From positions 62,001 through 126,000 of the forward strand of contig NZ_JADKYB010000011.1 of the NCBI RefSeq assembly GCF_016918855.1: a stretch of DNA of 64,000 nucleotides, read 5' to 3'. Below the pieces are notes generated by a model. The model searched no databases. It worked only from the letters and a program-made list of their open reading frames with translations, and was not told the DNA's origin. Positions within the stretch are counted from its first letter, which is position 1. Each line of letters begins with the position of its first letter. This document shows positions 9,066 to 18,041 of this stretch, piece by piece. The DNA comes from Actinacidiphila acididurans. Lineage in GTDB: Bacteria > Actinomycetota > Actinomycetes > Streptomycetales > Streptomycetaceae. Both the position numbers and the translations under genes were made by a program.

Positions 9066-9116
9066 CCAACTGCCCCGCCGGTGCGCACGGGGGTCGCGCA
9101 CCTGCGGGGCAGTTGG
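9066..9116 (-). terminator. Long hairpin after the MFS exporter gene
   Basis: Two 21-nt arms (9066-9086 and 9096-9116) pair with a single mismatch around a 9-nt loop. The outer 13 bp (CCAACTGCCCCGC) and the inner 7 bp are perfect. Lying about 120 bases past the MFS stop and before the next gene on the same strand, it is best read as an intrinsic terminator. Confidence 0.75.
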
Positions 9117-9234
9117 TTGGTGGGGGCCGGTTGCTGCCGGGTGTCCCGTCCCCACGATGACCCGGCGACCGGCCCCCATGACCCCGGGCGCTGTCCGCTC
9201 CACGCGACACCGGGGCGCTCGGTGGGCCGTGCGG

Positions 9235-10767
9235 CTACATGTGCACGGCCTGCACGGCGTCCTCGGCGGGCTCGATCCGGCCGCTGCGGTAGAGGAACAG
9301 GGCCACGATCGCGCCGACCGCGAACAGGCCGGCCGACCACCAGTAGGCGGTGGAGTAGCTGTGCAGCTGGGCCTGGCCGAGGACCGAGGCGGTGTGCGGC
9401 TTGCCGGCCAGGTAGTGGGTCGCGGCGCTGGCGGCCAGGGTGTTCAGCAGCGCGGTGCCGATGGAACCGCCCACCTGCTGCATGGTGTTGACCGCGGCGG
9501 AGGCGGCGCCCGCGTCGTTCGGGGCGACCTTGTCGGTGGCCACGCTCATCGCGGTGGGCATCGCCAGGCCGATGCCGATGCCGGTGACCAGCAGCGGCGG
9601 CAGCACGTGGGACGCGTAGGAGCTGTTCGCGCCGAGCCAGGTCAGCCAGGCCAGGCCGCCGGCGGCCAGCGCCATGCCCAGCGGGGCGACCGGCCGGGGG
9701 CCGAACCGCGGCGTGAGCACGTTGGTGGCGAGCTGGGCCGCGACCATCAGGGCGCCGATCATCGGCAGGAAGCCCAGGCCGGTCTTGATCGGGCTGTAGT
9801 GCAGGGTGAGCTGCAGGTAGTAGGTCAGGAAGAGGAAGACGCCGAACATGCCCGCACCGGCGATCCCCAGCAGGAGGAACGACGCGCCGCGGTTGCGGTC
9901 GAGCAGGACGCGCAGCGGCAGCAGCGGGTGCTCCGCGCGGGTCTGCCACCAGCTGAAGCCGGCCACCAGGGCGACGCCCAGGACCAGGAAGCCCCAGGTC
10001 ATCGGGGAGCCCCAGTGGTGGGTCTCGGCGTTGGAGAAGCCGTAGACGATGCCGAACAGGCCCGCGGTGACCAGGATCGTGCCGGGCACGTCCAGCTTGG
10101 GCCGCGCCGTCGGGGCGCCGCGGCGCAGCAGGGTCATGCCGCCGAAGAAGGCGATGACGGCGAAGACCAGGTTCACGTAGAGGGTCCAGCGCCAGCTCAG
10201 GTGCTGGGTGAGGACACCGCCGAGCAGCAGGCCGAGGCCGCCGCCGGCACCGGCGATGGCGCCGTAGATGCCGAACGCCTTGGCGCGTTCCTTGGCGTCG
10301 GTGAAGGTCACGTTGAGCAGCGACAGCGCGGCCGGGGCGAGCAGGGCGCCGAACAGGCCCTGCAGGGCGCGGCCGGCGACCAGCACCTGGAAGTTCTGTG
10401 CGGCGCCCGCGAGGGCCGAGGCGCCGGCGAAGCCCACGACGCCGACCAGGAAGACGACCTTGCGGCCGATCAGGTCGGCCAGCCGGCCGCCCAGCAGCAG
10501 CAGGCTGCCGAAGGCCAGTGAGTAGGCGGTGACGATCCACTGCCGGTTGCCGTCGCTGAAGCCGAGGGCCTTCTGCGCGGAGGGCAGGGCGATGTTCACC
10601 ACGGTCGCGTCGAGCACGACCATGAGCTGGGCCAGAGCGATGACGCCGAGGACCCACCAGCGGTGGCTCGGCTTTTCGGCGCCGGCCTCCCGCTCCTTGC
10701 CCAGTGGGTGGTCCGGCAGGCCGGGGACGGAATCACCGACGCGCTGATCGGTGCTGGACTGTGACAT
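9235..10767 (-). CDS. MFS drug exporter, DHA2 (EmrB/QacA) family
   Basis: 510 aa with about 14 hydrophobic segments, the DHA2 number. The first helix carries the family motif LDATVVNIALPS; motif A follows as GGRLADLIGRKVV, and motif C-like glycine-rich helices (GAIAGAGGGLGLLLGGVL) come later. It should expel a drug or metabolite from the cytoplasm by proton antiport. The ATG at 10767 has CAGGAG about 9 bases upstream. Two palindromes built from CGAAAC/GTTTCG half-sites lie just upstream, suggesting repression by a TetR-type regulator, but no such gene is adjacent. A hairpin terminator follows at 9066-9116. Confidence 0.92.
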   Translation of the reverse strand: MSQSSTDQRVGDSVPGLPDHPLGKEREAGAEKPSHRWWVLGVIALAQLMVVLDATVVNIALPSAQKALGFSDGNRQWIVTAYSLAFGSLLLLGGRLADLIGRKVVFLVGVVGFAGASALAGAAQNFQVLVAGRALQGLFGALLAPAALSLLNVTFTDAKERAKAFGIYGAIAGAGGGLGLLLGGVLTQHLSWRWTLYVNLVFAVIAFFGGMTLLRRGAPTARPKLDVPGTILVTAGLFGIVYGFSNAETHHWGSPMTWGFLVLGVALVAGFSWWQTRAEHPLLPLRVLLDRNRGASFLLLGIAGAGMFGVFLFLTYYLQLTLHYSPIKTGLGFLPMIGALMVAAQLATNVLTPRFGPRPVAPLGMALAAGGLAWLTWLGANSSYASHVLPPLLVTGIGIGLAMPTAMSVATDKVAPNDAGAASAAVNTMQQVGGSIGTALLNTLAASAATHYLAGKPHTASVLGQAQLHSYSTAYWWSAGLFAVGAIVALFLYRSGRIEPAEDAVQAVHM

Positions 10768-10812
10768 GGACGCGCTCCTGACATGGGACGGGTACGGCGT
10801 TCCGCTCCTTGA

Positions 10813-10827
10813 ACGAAACGGTTTCGT
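10813..10827. promoter_or_regulatory. Operator palindrome 1 upstream of MFS exporter
   Basis: ACGAAAC-G-GTTTCGT, perfect 7-bp arms with one central base, 46 bases upstream of the MFS start. It shares half-sites with the palindrome at 10856-10873. TetR-family binding is inferred from form and context only. Confidence 0.7.
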
Positions 10828-10855
10828 ACTCCACTGACCGTACGACCGCCCCTAT

Positions 10856-10873
10856 CGAAACGCAAACGTTTCG
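10856..10873. promoter_or_regulatory. Operator palindrome 2 upstream of MFS exporter
   Basis: CGAAACG-CAAA-CGTTTCG, perfect 7-bp arms, 89 bases upstream of the MFS start. Two like sites suggest cooperative binding by one repressor. Confidence 0.7.
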
Positions 10874-10966
10874 CAGTGTGCCGGGGTGTGTGACTGCTCA
10901 CAACCCGGCACACTGCCCGCGCCGAAGGCGCCTCGGCTGATGCTCCGGCGGGTCTTCGGGGGTGCG

Positions 10967-11611
10967 CTAGGAGTCCGCGCGGCCGGTGACGGCCACCACG
11001 ACGCCCAGGCCGATCATGGCCAGCCCGCCCGTACCGCCCACCGCGGCCAGCCGGCGCGGCGACCTGGCGAACCAGGCGCGGGCCGCCGAGGCCCCGACCG
11101 CCCACATGCTGTCGCAGATCAGCGCGAGCACCGTGAAGACCAGCGCCAGCAGCAGCATCTGCTCGTGGACCCGGCCGGCCCCCCGGTCCACGAACTGCGG
11201 CAGCACCGCCGCGAAGAACACCATCGTCTTGGGGTTGGTCACGCCCACCACGAACCCCTCCCACAGCACCCGCAGGTCACCGCGGGCGGGCGCGGGCCCC
11301 TCGGCCGTCCCCGTGACGCCCAGCGCCCTGCGGTGCCGCCACGTCCTGACCCCGAGGAACACCAGATACGCCGCCCCGGCCAGCTTCAGCGCGGTGAACA
11401 CCACGACCGACCGCGACACGATCTCGCCGAGTCCCAGCGACACCAGCGCGGCCAGCACGTAGGCCCCCGTCGCATTGCCCAGCACACTGCCCAGCGCGGT
11501 CCGCCGCCCGTGCGCCAGCGCCCGGCCCAGCACGAACAGCACGCTCGGCCCCGGAATCAGCACCAGTACCAGTGATATCGCCGCGAATCCCAGCACTCGA
11601 TCGACCGACAC
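10967..11611 (-). CDS. LysE/RhtB-family amino-acid exporter
   Basis: 214 aa, the usual length of the family, with about six hydrophobic helices. The N-terminal helix ends in the hallmark VLIPGPSVLFVLGRAL, and GNATGAYVLAAL and FVVGVTNPKTMVFFAAVLPQFV follow, as in LysE/RhtB proteins. It probably exports an amino acid or derivative. The GTG at 11611 is preferred over the GTG at 11635 because AAGGAGG lies five bases before it. It is a separate unit; the two palindromes upstream of the MFS gene lie on its downstream side. Confidence 0.88.
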   Translation of the reverse strand: MSVDRVLGFAAISLVLVLIPGPSVLFVLGRALAHGRRTALGSVLGNATGAYVLAALVSLGLGEIVSRSVVVFTALKLAGAAYLVFLGVRTWRHRRALGVTGTAEGPAPARGDLRVLWEGFVVGVTNPKTMVFFAAVLPQFVDRGAGRVHEQMLLLALVFTVLALICDSMWAVGASAARAWFARSPRRLAAVGGTGGLAMIGLGVVVAVTGRADS

Positions 11612-11737
11612 CCCGGCCTCCTTCCCTTCCGCCACGTTCCCCTGGTGGTTGTCGTGGCAGGAGAGTAGGGCGAGGGAGTGGCCGGCAGCGCCGGATTTTC
11701 CCGGGCGGGGCCGGAGGCTTCAGGGCTCAGGGCACTG

Positions 11738-12604
11738 TCAGGGCAGCAGCCCGGAGCGGCGGGCGGCGACGACCGCCTCCAGCCGGGTGTGGGCGCCGAG
11801 CTTGCGCATGGCCGAACGCAGGTAGCTCTTGACCGTCTCCGGGCGCAGCCGCAGCCGGGTCGCCGCCGCCGCGTTGGTCGCGCCCGAGGCGATCGCGGCC
11901 AGCACGTCCAGTTCGCGGGCGGTCAGGTGGGGCGGCGGCACCGCCGGGGCCGGCGCGGGCTGCTCCGGCGGGGCCGCGGCGGCGGCCAGCTTGGCGCAGG
12001 CGGACAGCAGTTGCTGCCGCAGGTGGACATCGCCGATCCGGCCGGCCAGGGAGCGCAGCTCGGTGTGCGCCTCGCGCACCTCCTCCCAGGCCCGCGGGTC
12101 CGCGGCGACCGGTGCCTGCGCGAAGGACAGCAGCCGATGCGCCTCGTCCCGCACGGCGAGTGCCTGCTCCAGCTCGCGGGCGGCGTCCAGCGCCACGTTC
12201 AGCGGGCGGTCGCCTATCGCGTACGGCACCCGCAGCGCCCCGTAGAGCACCCCCCGCACCCGGCGGTGCACCACGATCGGCACCGCCAGCACCGAGCGCA
12301 GCCCCTCGGAGGCGACCGCGGGGTCGTACTCGTGGCTGATCACCCGGGAGGAGCGGTAGTCGGTCACCGTGCAGGGCCGGGCGCTGGCCAGTGCCTTGCC
12401 GCCCAGACCGTTGCCGGTGCTGATCGCCAGCCCGCGCAGCGACTCGGTGTCGGTGCCGGACAGCTCGGTGATCCGGAAAAGGCGCGCCGGGGGCGCCGCC
12501 GGGCTCGGCACCAGCCCGCCGAAGGCCACCGGCAGCAGCCCTGATCTGCGCATCCGCAGCAAAGCCGCCCGCATTTCGATGGCATCGCCGCGCGCGCCGT
12601 CCAC
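11738..12604 (-). CDS. GAF-domain LuxR-type transcriptional regulator
   Basis: 288 aa. Residues about 30-150 look like a GAF sensor domain (ISTGNGLGGKALASARPCTVTDY, LRSVLAVPIVVHRRVRGVLYGALR). The C-terminal 65 residues are a LuxR/NarL helix-turn-helix: LTARELDVLAAIASGATNAA, then RLRPETVKSYLRSAMRKLGAHTR. It starts at a GTG preceded by GAGGAGG. It is divergent from the two acyl-CoA ligase genes with only 89 bases between, so it probably controls them, perhaps sensing an aromatic or acyl ligand by the GAF domain. That link is inference from position. Confidence 0.85.
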   Translation of the reverse strand: MDGARGDAIEMRAALLRMRRSGLLPVAFGGLVPSPAAPPARLFRITELSGTDTESLRGLAISTGNGLGGKALASARPCTVTDYRSSRVISHEYDPAVASEGLRSVLAVPIVVHRRVRGVLYGALRVPYAIGDRPLNVALDAARELEQALAVRDEAHRLLSFAQAPVAADPRAWEEVREAHTELRSLAGRIGDVHLRQQLLSACAKLAAAAAPPEQPAPAPAVPPPHLTARELDVLAAIASGATNAAAATRLRLRPETVKSYLRSAMRKLGAHTRLEAVVAARRSGLLP

Positions 12605-12693
12605 CGCCGTACCTCCTCACCCCCGTCCGGGGGTAGTGAGACCCAGGTCACTCCCGCACGATGCTACTCAGAGTCCATCGACGAGGAGGACAC

Positions 12694-14370
12694 ATGGCGG
12701 GTTCGGACGCGACCGGTGCTTTCCGGGCCGCCCGCGACTTCCTGCTGGAACACCGGGCGGACTACGCGACCGCCAGGGACGGTTTCCGCTGGCCGCGGCC
12801 GGCGGAGTTCAACTGGGCACTCGACTGGTTCGACGTGATCGCCCGGGACAACGACCGGCCCGCCCTGTGGATCGTCGAGGAGGACGGGACCGAGACCAGA
12901 CGGTCCTTCCGGGAGATGGCCGAGCGCTCCTCCCGGGTGGCGAACTGGCTGCGCGAGCGCGGGGTGCGCGCCGGCGACCGGGTGCTGGTGATGCTCGGCA
13001 ACCAGGTCGAGCTGTGGGAGACCGCGCTGGCCGCGATGCGGCTGCGGGCCGTGGTGGTGCCCGCCACCCCGCTGCTCGGGCCGGCCGACCTGCGCGACCG
13101 GATCGAGCGCGGGCAGGTCCGGCACGCGATCGTGCGGGCCGCCGACACGGACAAGTTCGCCGGGGTCCCGGGGGAGTGGACCCGGATCGCGGTCGGCGGG
13201 CCGGTCCCCGGCTGGCAGGACTTCGCGCAGGGGTACGAGGCGGCGCCCGCCTTCGTCCCCGACGGCGTGACCCGCGCCGAGGACCCGCTGATGCTCTACT
13301 TCACCTCCGGCACCACCGCCCGGCCCAAGCTGGTCGAGCACAGCCACCTGTCGTACCCGGCCGGGCACCTGGCGACCATGTACTGGATCGGCCTGCGCCC
13401 CGGCGACGTGCACCTGAACATCTCCTCGCCCGGCTGGGCCAAGCACGCCTGGTCCAGCCTGTTCGCGCCGTGGAACGCCGAGGCGACGGTGTTCGTGCAC
13501 AACTACACCCGGTTCGACCCGGTCCGGCTGCTGGCCGAGATGGACCGCTGCGGGGTGACCACCTTCTGCGCCCCGCCGACCGTGTGGCGGATGCTGATCC
13601 AGGCCGACCTGAGCGGGCTGGCCCACCCGCCGCGCGAGGCGGTCGCGGCCGGCGAGCCGCTGAACCCCGAGGTGATCGAGCACGTCAAGCGAGTGTGGGG
13701 GCTGACCATCCGGGACGGTTTCGGGCAGACCGAGACCGCCGTGCAGGTCGCCAACCCGCCCGGTCAGCCCGTCAAGGCCGGCTCGATGGGCCGCCCCACT
13801 CCCGGCTACACGGTCGCCCTGCTCGATCCGGTCACCGGTACGCCCGCCGAGGAGGGCGAGATCTGCCTGGACCTGACCGGCGAGCGCCCGGTGGGCCTGA
13901 TGACGGGGTACGCGGGGGCGCCGGAGCTCACCGAGGAGGCCATGGGCGGCGGCTACTACCGCACCGGCGACATCGGCCGCCGGGACGCCGACGGGTACAT
14001 CACCTACGTCGGCCGGAGTGACGACGTATTCAAGAGCTCGGACTACAAGATCTCACCATTTGAGCTGGAAAGCGCGCTGCTGGAGCACGAGGCGGTCGCC
14101 GAGGCGGCCGTGGTGCCCGCGCCCGACGAGGTGCGGCTGGCCATCCCGAAGGCGTACGTGGTGCTCGCCGAGGGCTGGGCGCCGGACGGCGAGACGGCCA
14201 AGGCGATCTTCGCCCACTCCCGGGCGGTCCTGGCACCGTACAAGCGCATCCGCCGGCTGGAGTTCGGCGAGCTGCCCAAGACCGTGTCGGGCAAGATCCG
14301 CCGGATCGAGCTGCGCGAGCGGACGATGCACGACGGAAGCGCGGAATTCCACGAGGAGGACTACCGGTGA
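12694..14370 (+). CDS. AMP-dependent acyl/aryl-CoA ligase (acetyl-CoA synthetase-like)
   Basis: 558 aa. It has the adenylate-forming signature YFTSGTTARPKL (about residues 208-219), the A5-like GFGQTETAV, A7 YYRTGDIGRRD, the hinge region YVGRSDDVFKSSDYKISP, and the C-terminal catalytic lysine in PKTVSGKIRRIELR. Length and the ISSPGWAKHAWSSLFAPWNAEAT segment resemble the medium-chain/benzoate CoA ligase (ACSM/BCL) branch. It activates a carboxylic acid with ATP to an acyl-AMP, then to the CoA thioester. ATG 12694 follows GAGGAGGACAC. Its stop overlaps the next ligase by four bases, implying coupled translation. Confidence 0.88.
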   Translation: MAGSDATGAFRAARDFLLEHRADYATARDGFRWPRPAEFNWALDWFDVIARDNDRPALWIVEEDGTETRRSFREMAERSSRVANWLRERGVRAGDRVLVMLGNQVELWETALAAMRLRAVVVPATPLLGPADLRDRIERGQVRHAIVRAADTDKFAGVPGEWTRIAVGGPVPGWQDFAQGYEAAPAFVPDGVTRAEDPLMLYFTSGTTARPKLVEHSHLSYPAGHLATMYWIGLRPGDVHLNISSPGWAKHAWSSLFAPWNAEATVFVHNYTRFDPVRLLAEMDRCGVTTFCAPPTVWRMLIQADLSGLAHPPREAVAAGEPLNPEVIEHVKRVWGLTIRDGFGQTETAVQVANPPGQPVKAGSMGRPTPGYTVALLDPVTGTPAEEGEICLDLTGERPVGLMTGYAGAPELTEEAMGGGYYRTGDIGRRDADGYITYVGRSDDVFKSSDYKISPFELESALLEHEAVAEAAVVPAPDEVRLAIPKAYVVLAEGWAPDGETAKAIFAHSRAVLAPYKRIRRLEFGELPKTVSGKIRRIELRERTMHDGSAEFHEEDYR

Positions 14371-16043
14371 CGGCGGAGACACCCCGCATACCCGAGCAGC
14401 AGGAGCCGTCGTACGCGCACGGCACCGGGGCCACCGCCCTGCTCGGCGACACCATCGGCCGCAACCTGGACCGGGCCATCGCCGCCCACCCCGACCGCGA
14501 GGCGCTGGTCGACGTGCCCAGCGGCCGCCGCTGGACGTACGCCGAGTTCGGCCGGGCGGTCGACGAAGTGGCGCTGGGCCTGGCCGCGCACGGGGTGCGC
14601 AAGGGCGACCGGGTCGGCATCTGGGCGGTCAACTGTCCCGAGTGGGTGCTGGTCCAGTACGCCACCGCCCGGCTCGGCGCGATCATGGTGAACATCAACC
14701 CCGCCTACCGGCTGCACGAACTGGCCTACGTGCTGCGCCAGTCGGGCGTCGAGATGCTGATCGCCTCCACCGAGTACCGCAGCAGCGACTACCGGGCGAT
14801 GGCCGCCGAGGCCCGCGCCGACTGCCCGCGGTTGCGCGAGGTGGTGCACATCGGCGACCCGGAGTGGGACCGGCTCGCCGCCGACGGGGCCGCGCTGGAC
14901 GCCGGTTACCTGACCGCCCGCGAGGCCGAGCTGAGCTGCGACGAGCCGGTGAACATCCAGTACACCTCCGGCACCACCGGCTTCCCCAAGGGCGCCACCC
15001 TCTCGCACCACAACATCCTCAACAACGGCTACTTCGTGGGCGGCACGGTCGGATACACCGAGCAGGACCGGGTGTGCCTGCCGGTGCCCTTCTACCACTG
15101 CTTCGGCATGGTGATGGGCAACCTCGGCGCCACCTCGCACGGCGCCTGCATCGTGATCCCCGCGCCCGTCTTCGACCCGGGCGCCACGCTGCACGCGGTC
15201 CAGCAGGAGCGCTGCACCTCGCTGTACGGGGTGCCGACGATGTTCATCGCCGAACTCGGCCTGCCCGACTTCGCCTCCTACGACCTCACCTCGCTGCGCA
15301 CCGGGATCATGGCCGGCTCGCCGTGCCCGGTCGAGGTGATGAAGCGGGTGATGGGCGAGATGCACATGGCCGAGGTGTCCATCGCCTACGGAATGACCGA
15401 GACCTCACCGGTGTCCACCCAGACCCGGCGCGACGACGACCTGGAGGCCCGCACCGAAACGGTCGGCCGGGTGCTGCCGCACCTGGAGGTGAAGGTCGTG
15501 GACCCTACGACAGGCGTCACCGTGGCACGCGGCACCGCGGGTGAACTGTGCACCCGCGGTTACTCGGTGATGCTGGGCTACTGGGACGAGCCGGACCGGA
15601 CCGCGGAAGTCGTCGACGAGGGGCGCTGGATGCACACCGGCGACCTCGCGGTGATGCGCGAGGACGGGTACCTGGCCATCGTCGGCCGCATCAAGGACAT
15701 GATCATCCGCGGTGGCGAGAACGTCTACCCGCGCGAGATCGAGGAGTTCCTGTACACCCACCCCAAGGTCTCCGACGTGCAGGTGGTCGGGGTGCCCGAC
15801 GAGCGTTACGGCGAGGAGATCCTGGCCTGCGTGATCCCGCGCGACCCGGCCGACCCGCCCACACTGGAGGAGATCGACGCCTTCTGCCGGGACCGGCTCG
15901 CCCACTACAAGATTCCGCGCCACCTGCGGATCCTGTCCGGCTTCCCGATGACGGTCAGCGGCAAGGTCCGCAAGGTGGAGCTGCGCGAGCAGTTCGCGGC
16001 GTCGGCCGGGGCGGTCAGCGGGGCGGTCAGCGCAGCGGGATGA
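14367..16043 (+). CDS. Fatty-acyl-CoA synthetase (AMP-binding, ACSF2-like)
   Basis: 558 aa. Adenylation motifs are complete: YTSGTTGFPKGATLSH (about residues 199-214), AYGMTETSPV, MHTGDLAVM, and GRIKDMIIRGGENVYPREIEE, which is typical of long/medium-chain fatty-acyl-CoA synthetases, with the PMTVSGKVRKVELR lysine at the C-terminus. It forms acyl-CoA from a free acid, ATP and CoA. The GTG start overlaps the previous ligase stop (GTGA). Having two different ligases in tandem suggests uptake of two related acids or a fatty/aromatic acid catabolic step. Its 3' end overlaps the convergent gcl gene by 17 bases. Confidence 0.88.
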   Translation: MTAETPRIPEQQEPSYAHGTGATALLGDTIGRNLDRAIAAHPDREALVDVPSGRRWTYAEFGRAVDEVALGLAAHGVRKGDRVGIWAVNCPEWVLVQYATARLGAIMVNINPAYRLHELAYVLRQSGVEMLIASTEYRSSDYRAMAAEARADCPRLREVVHIGDPEWDRLAADGAALDAGYLTAREAELSCDEPVNIQYTSGTTGFPKGATLSHHNILNNGYFVGGTVGYTEQDRVCLPVPFYHCFGMVMGNLGATSHGACIVIPAPVFDPGATLHAVQQERCTSLYGVPTMFIAELGLPDFASYDLTSLRTGIMAGSPCPVEVMKRVMGEMHMAEVSIAYGMTETSPVSTQTRRDDDLEARTETVGRVLPHLEVKVVDPTTGVTVARGTAGELCTRGYSVMLGYWDEPDRTAEVVDEGRWMHTGDLAVMREDGYLAIVGRIKDMIIRGGENVYPREIEEFLYTHPKVSDVQVVGVPDERYGEEILACVIPRDPADPPTLEEIDAFCRDRLAHYKIPRHLRILSGFPMTVSGKVRKVELREQFAASAGAVSGAVSAAG

Positions 16044-17808
16044 TCTCGGTGGGGGCGTGACCGGGCTCGGTGGCCACGTCCTCGAACTCCACCACGTTTC
16101 CGATGTCGGCGGTGGTGCTCATCGCGATGTCGGTGATCCGCTCCACGATCACCTCGACCACCACCGGCACCCGGTGCTCGGCAGCGAGCTTGCCCGCCTG
16201 CTCGAAGGCCGCGCCCAGCTCGCCGGGTTCGGTCACCCGCAGCGCCTTGCAGCCGAGCCCCTCCACCACCTTGACGTGGTCCACCCCGTAGCCGCCGACC
16301 TCGGGGGAGTTGACGTTCTCGAACTCCAGGTTCACCTGGAAGTCCATGGCGAAGGCGCGCTGGGCCTGCCGGATCAGGCCCAGGTAGGAGTTGTTCAGCA
16401 GCACGTGCACGTACGGGATCCGGTGCTGGGCGCCGACCGCCAGTTCCTCGACCAGGAACTGGAAGTCGTAGTCCCCGGACAGCCCCACCACCTGCCCGTC
16501 CGGGTCGGCGGCCGCTACCCCGAGCGCGGCCGGCACGGTCCAGCCCAGCGGCCCGGCCTGCCCGCAGTTGATCCAGTGCCGCGGCCGGTACACGTGCAGC
16601 ATCTGGGCGCCGGCGATCTGGGTCAGGCCGATGGTGCTGACGTACCGGGTCCGCGGGCCGAACGCCCGGTTCATCTCCTCGAACACCCGCTGCGGCTTGA
16701 CCGGCACGTCGTCGAAGTGGGTACGGCGGTGCAGCGTCGCCTTGTGCCGGCGGGCGGTCGCGGCCCATTCGGTACGGTCCGGCAGCCGGCCCGCCGCGGC
16801 CGCCTCGCGGGCGCCTTGGACCAGCAGTTCCAGCGCGGCGCCGGCGTCGGAAGCGATGCCGTAGTCCGGGGCGAAGATCCGGCCGAGCTGGGTGGGTTCG
16901 ACGTCGATGTGCACGAAGGTGCGGCCCTCGGTGTAGACGTCCAGCCGCCCGGTGTGCCGGTTGGCCCAGCGGTTGCCGATGCCGAGCACGAAGTCCGAGG
17001 CCAGGAAGGTCGCGTTGCCGTAGCGGTGCGCGGTCTGCAGGCCCACCATGCCCGCGTTCAGCGGGTGGTCGTCGGGGATCGTGCCCCAGCCCATCAGGGT
17101 CGGCACCACGGGCACCCCGGTCAGCTCGGCGAACTCCACCAGCGGCGCGGACGCGTCGGCGTTGATCACCCCACCGCCGGCCACGATCAGCGGCCGCCGG
17201 GCGGCGTTCAGCATCGCCAGCGCCTTGCGGATCTGCGCGGGCGACGCCACCGGCTTGTACACCGGCAGCGGCACGTACGTCTCCGGGTCGAACTCGATCT
17301 CGGTGAGCTGCACGTCCAGCGGGAGGTCGATCAGCACCGGCCCCGGCCGCCCGGAGCGCATCAGGTGGAAGGCCTGCTGGAACACCCCGGGCACCTGGGC
17401 CGCGGCCATCACGGTGGTGGCCGCCTTGGTGACCGGCGCCGCGATCGCCGCGATGTCCACCGCCTGGAAGTCCTCCTTGTGGAGCACCGCCGTCGGGGCC
17501 TGCCCGGTGACGCACAGGATGGGGACCGAGTCGCCGCTCGCCGAGTACAGCCCGGTGATCATGTCGGTGCCGGCCGGCCCCGAAGTCCCCACGCACACAC
17601 CGATGTTGCCGGCCCGGGCCCGCGTGTGGCCCTCGGCCATGTGGGAGGCCCCCTCGACGTGCCGGGCCAGCACGTGCCGGATCCCGCCGGAGGCTTTCAG
17701 CGCCGCGTAGAAGGGGTTGATCGCGGCGCCGGGCACGCCGAACGCGGTGTCGACGCCCTCCAGCCGGAGGATCTCCACGGCCGCGCGGGCGGCGGTCATA
17801 CGAGGCAT
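16027..17808 (-). CDS. gcl: Glyoxylate carboligase (tartronate-semialdehyde synthase)
   Basis: 593 aa, the usual Gcl length. It is a ThDP-dependent enzyme of the acetolactate-synthase fold that condenses two glyoxylates to tartronate semialdehyde and CO2. The N-terminal Pyr domain has the Gcl-specific RHVEGASHMAEG with Val51 where nearly all ThDP enzymes have a catalytic Glu; this is diagnostic of Gcl. The C-terminal PP domain has GDYDFQF ... NNSYLGLI, the Mg/ThDP motif. AGAGGA lies before the ATG. Two palindromic operator-like sites lie 60-100 bases upstream and match those of hyi, glyoxylate pathway partner. Its stop overlaps the convergent acyl-CoA ligase gene. Confidence 0.95.
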   Translation of the reverse strand: MPRMTAARAAVEILRLEGVDTAFGVPGAAINPFYAALKASGGIRHVLARHVEGASHMAEGHTRARAGNIGVCVGTSGPAGTDMITGLYSASGDSVPILCVTGQAPTAVLHKEDFQAVDIAAIAAPVTKAATTVMAAAQVPGVFQQAFHLMRSGRPGPVLIDLPLDVQLTEIEFDPETYVPLPVYKPVASPAQIRKALAMLNAARRPLIVAGGGVINADASAPLVEFAELTGVPVVPTLMGWGTIPDDHPLNAGMVGLQTAHRYGNATFLASDFVLGIGNRWANRHTGRLDVYTEGRTFVHIDVEPTQLGRIFAPDYGIASDAGAALELLVQGAREAAAAGRLPDRTEWAATARRHKATLHRRTHFDDVPVKPQRVFEEMNRAFGPRTRYVSTIGLTQIAGAQMLHVYRPRHWINCGQAGPLGWTVPAALGVAAADPDGQVVGLSGDYDFQFLVEELAVGAQHRIPYVHVLLNNSYLGLIRQAQRAFAMDFQVNLEFENVNSPEVGGYGVDHVKVVEGLGCKALRVTEPGELGAAFEQAGKLAAEHRVPVVVEVIVERITDIAMSTTADIGNVVEFEDVATEPGHAPTEIIPLR

Positions 17809-17866
17809 GCGGCTTCCTCTTCCTTCCGTGGGCGGGTGCGTGGCGTCCCGTGCCGTTCTTCGGGTT

Positions 17867-17883
17867 ATTCCGTATGATGGAAT
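17867..17883. promoter_or_regulatory. IclR/AllR-like operator upstream of gcl
   Basis: ATTCC-GTATGAT-GGAAT, perfect 5-bp arms with 7-base spacer. The core TTCC-N7-GGAA with GTATG next to it recurs upstream of hyi (20811-20827). Assignment to the IclR regulator encoded at 52127-52894 is inference. Confidence 0.65.
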
Positions 17884-17887
17884 TTCA

Positions 17888-17909
17888 ATTCTGTTCTACG
17901 GAACGGAAT
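17888..17909. promoter_or_regulatory. Second palindrome upstream of gcl
   Basis: 9-base arms ATTCTGTTC and GAACGGAAT around TACG, one mismatch. It lies five bases beyond the first site; together they probably form a double operator in the gcl promoter. Confidence 0.55.
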
Positions 17910-18041
17910 GTAGGCCCGGGCCCGGCGGGCGTCAAGGGGCGGGGGACGTACGACGCGTACGGCGGGTGTGGTCGCACAACGCGGCGGCGCCCGGCCGGTG
18001 GGCCGGGCGCCGTGGCGAAAAGGCTTACGGGATACGGGAGT

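Larger units (their letters stand above)
8835..9234. other. 400-base intergenic region with repeats and hairpin
   Basis: It separates the MFS exporter gene (ending at 9235) from the dehydrogenase gene, both on the minus strand. It holds a 14-bp tandem repeat (8994-9030) and a long hairpin (9066-9116), both listed separately. The dehydrogenase promoter should lie near 8850-8950. I see no gene. Confidence 0.6.
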
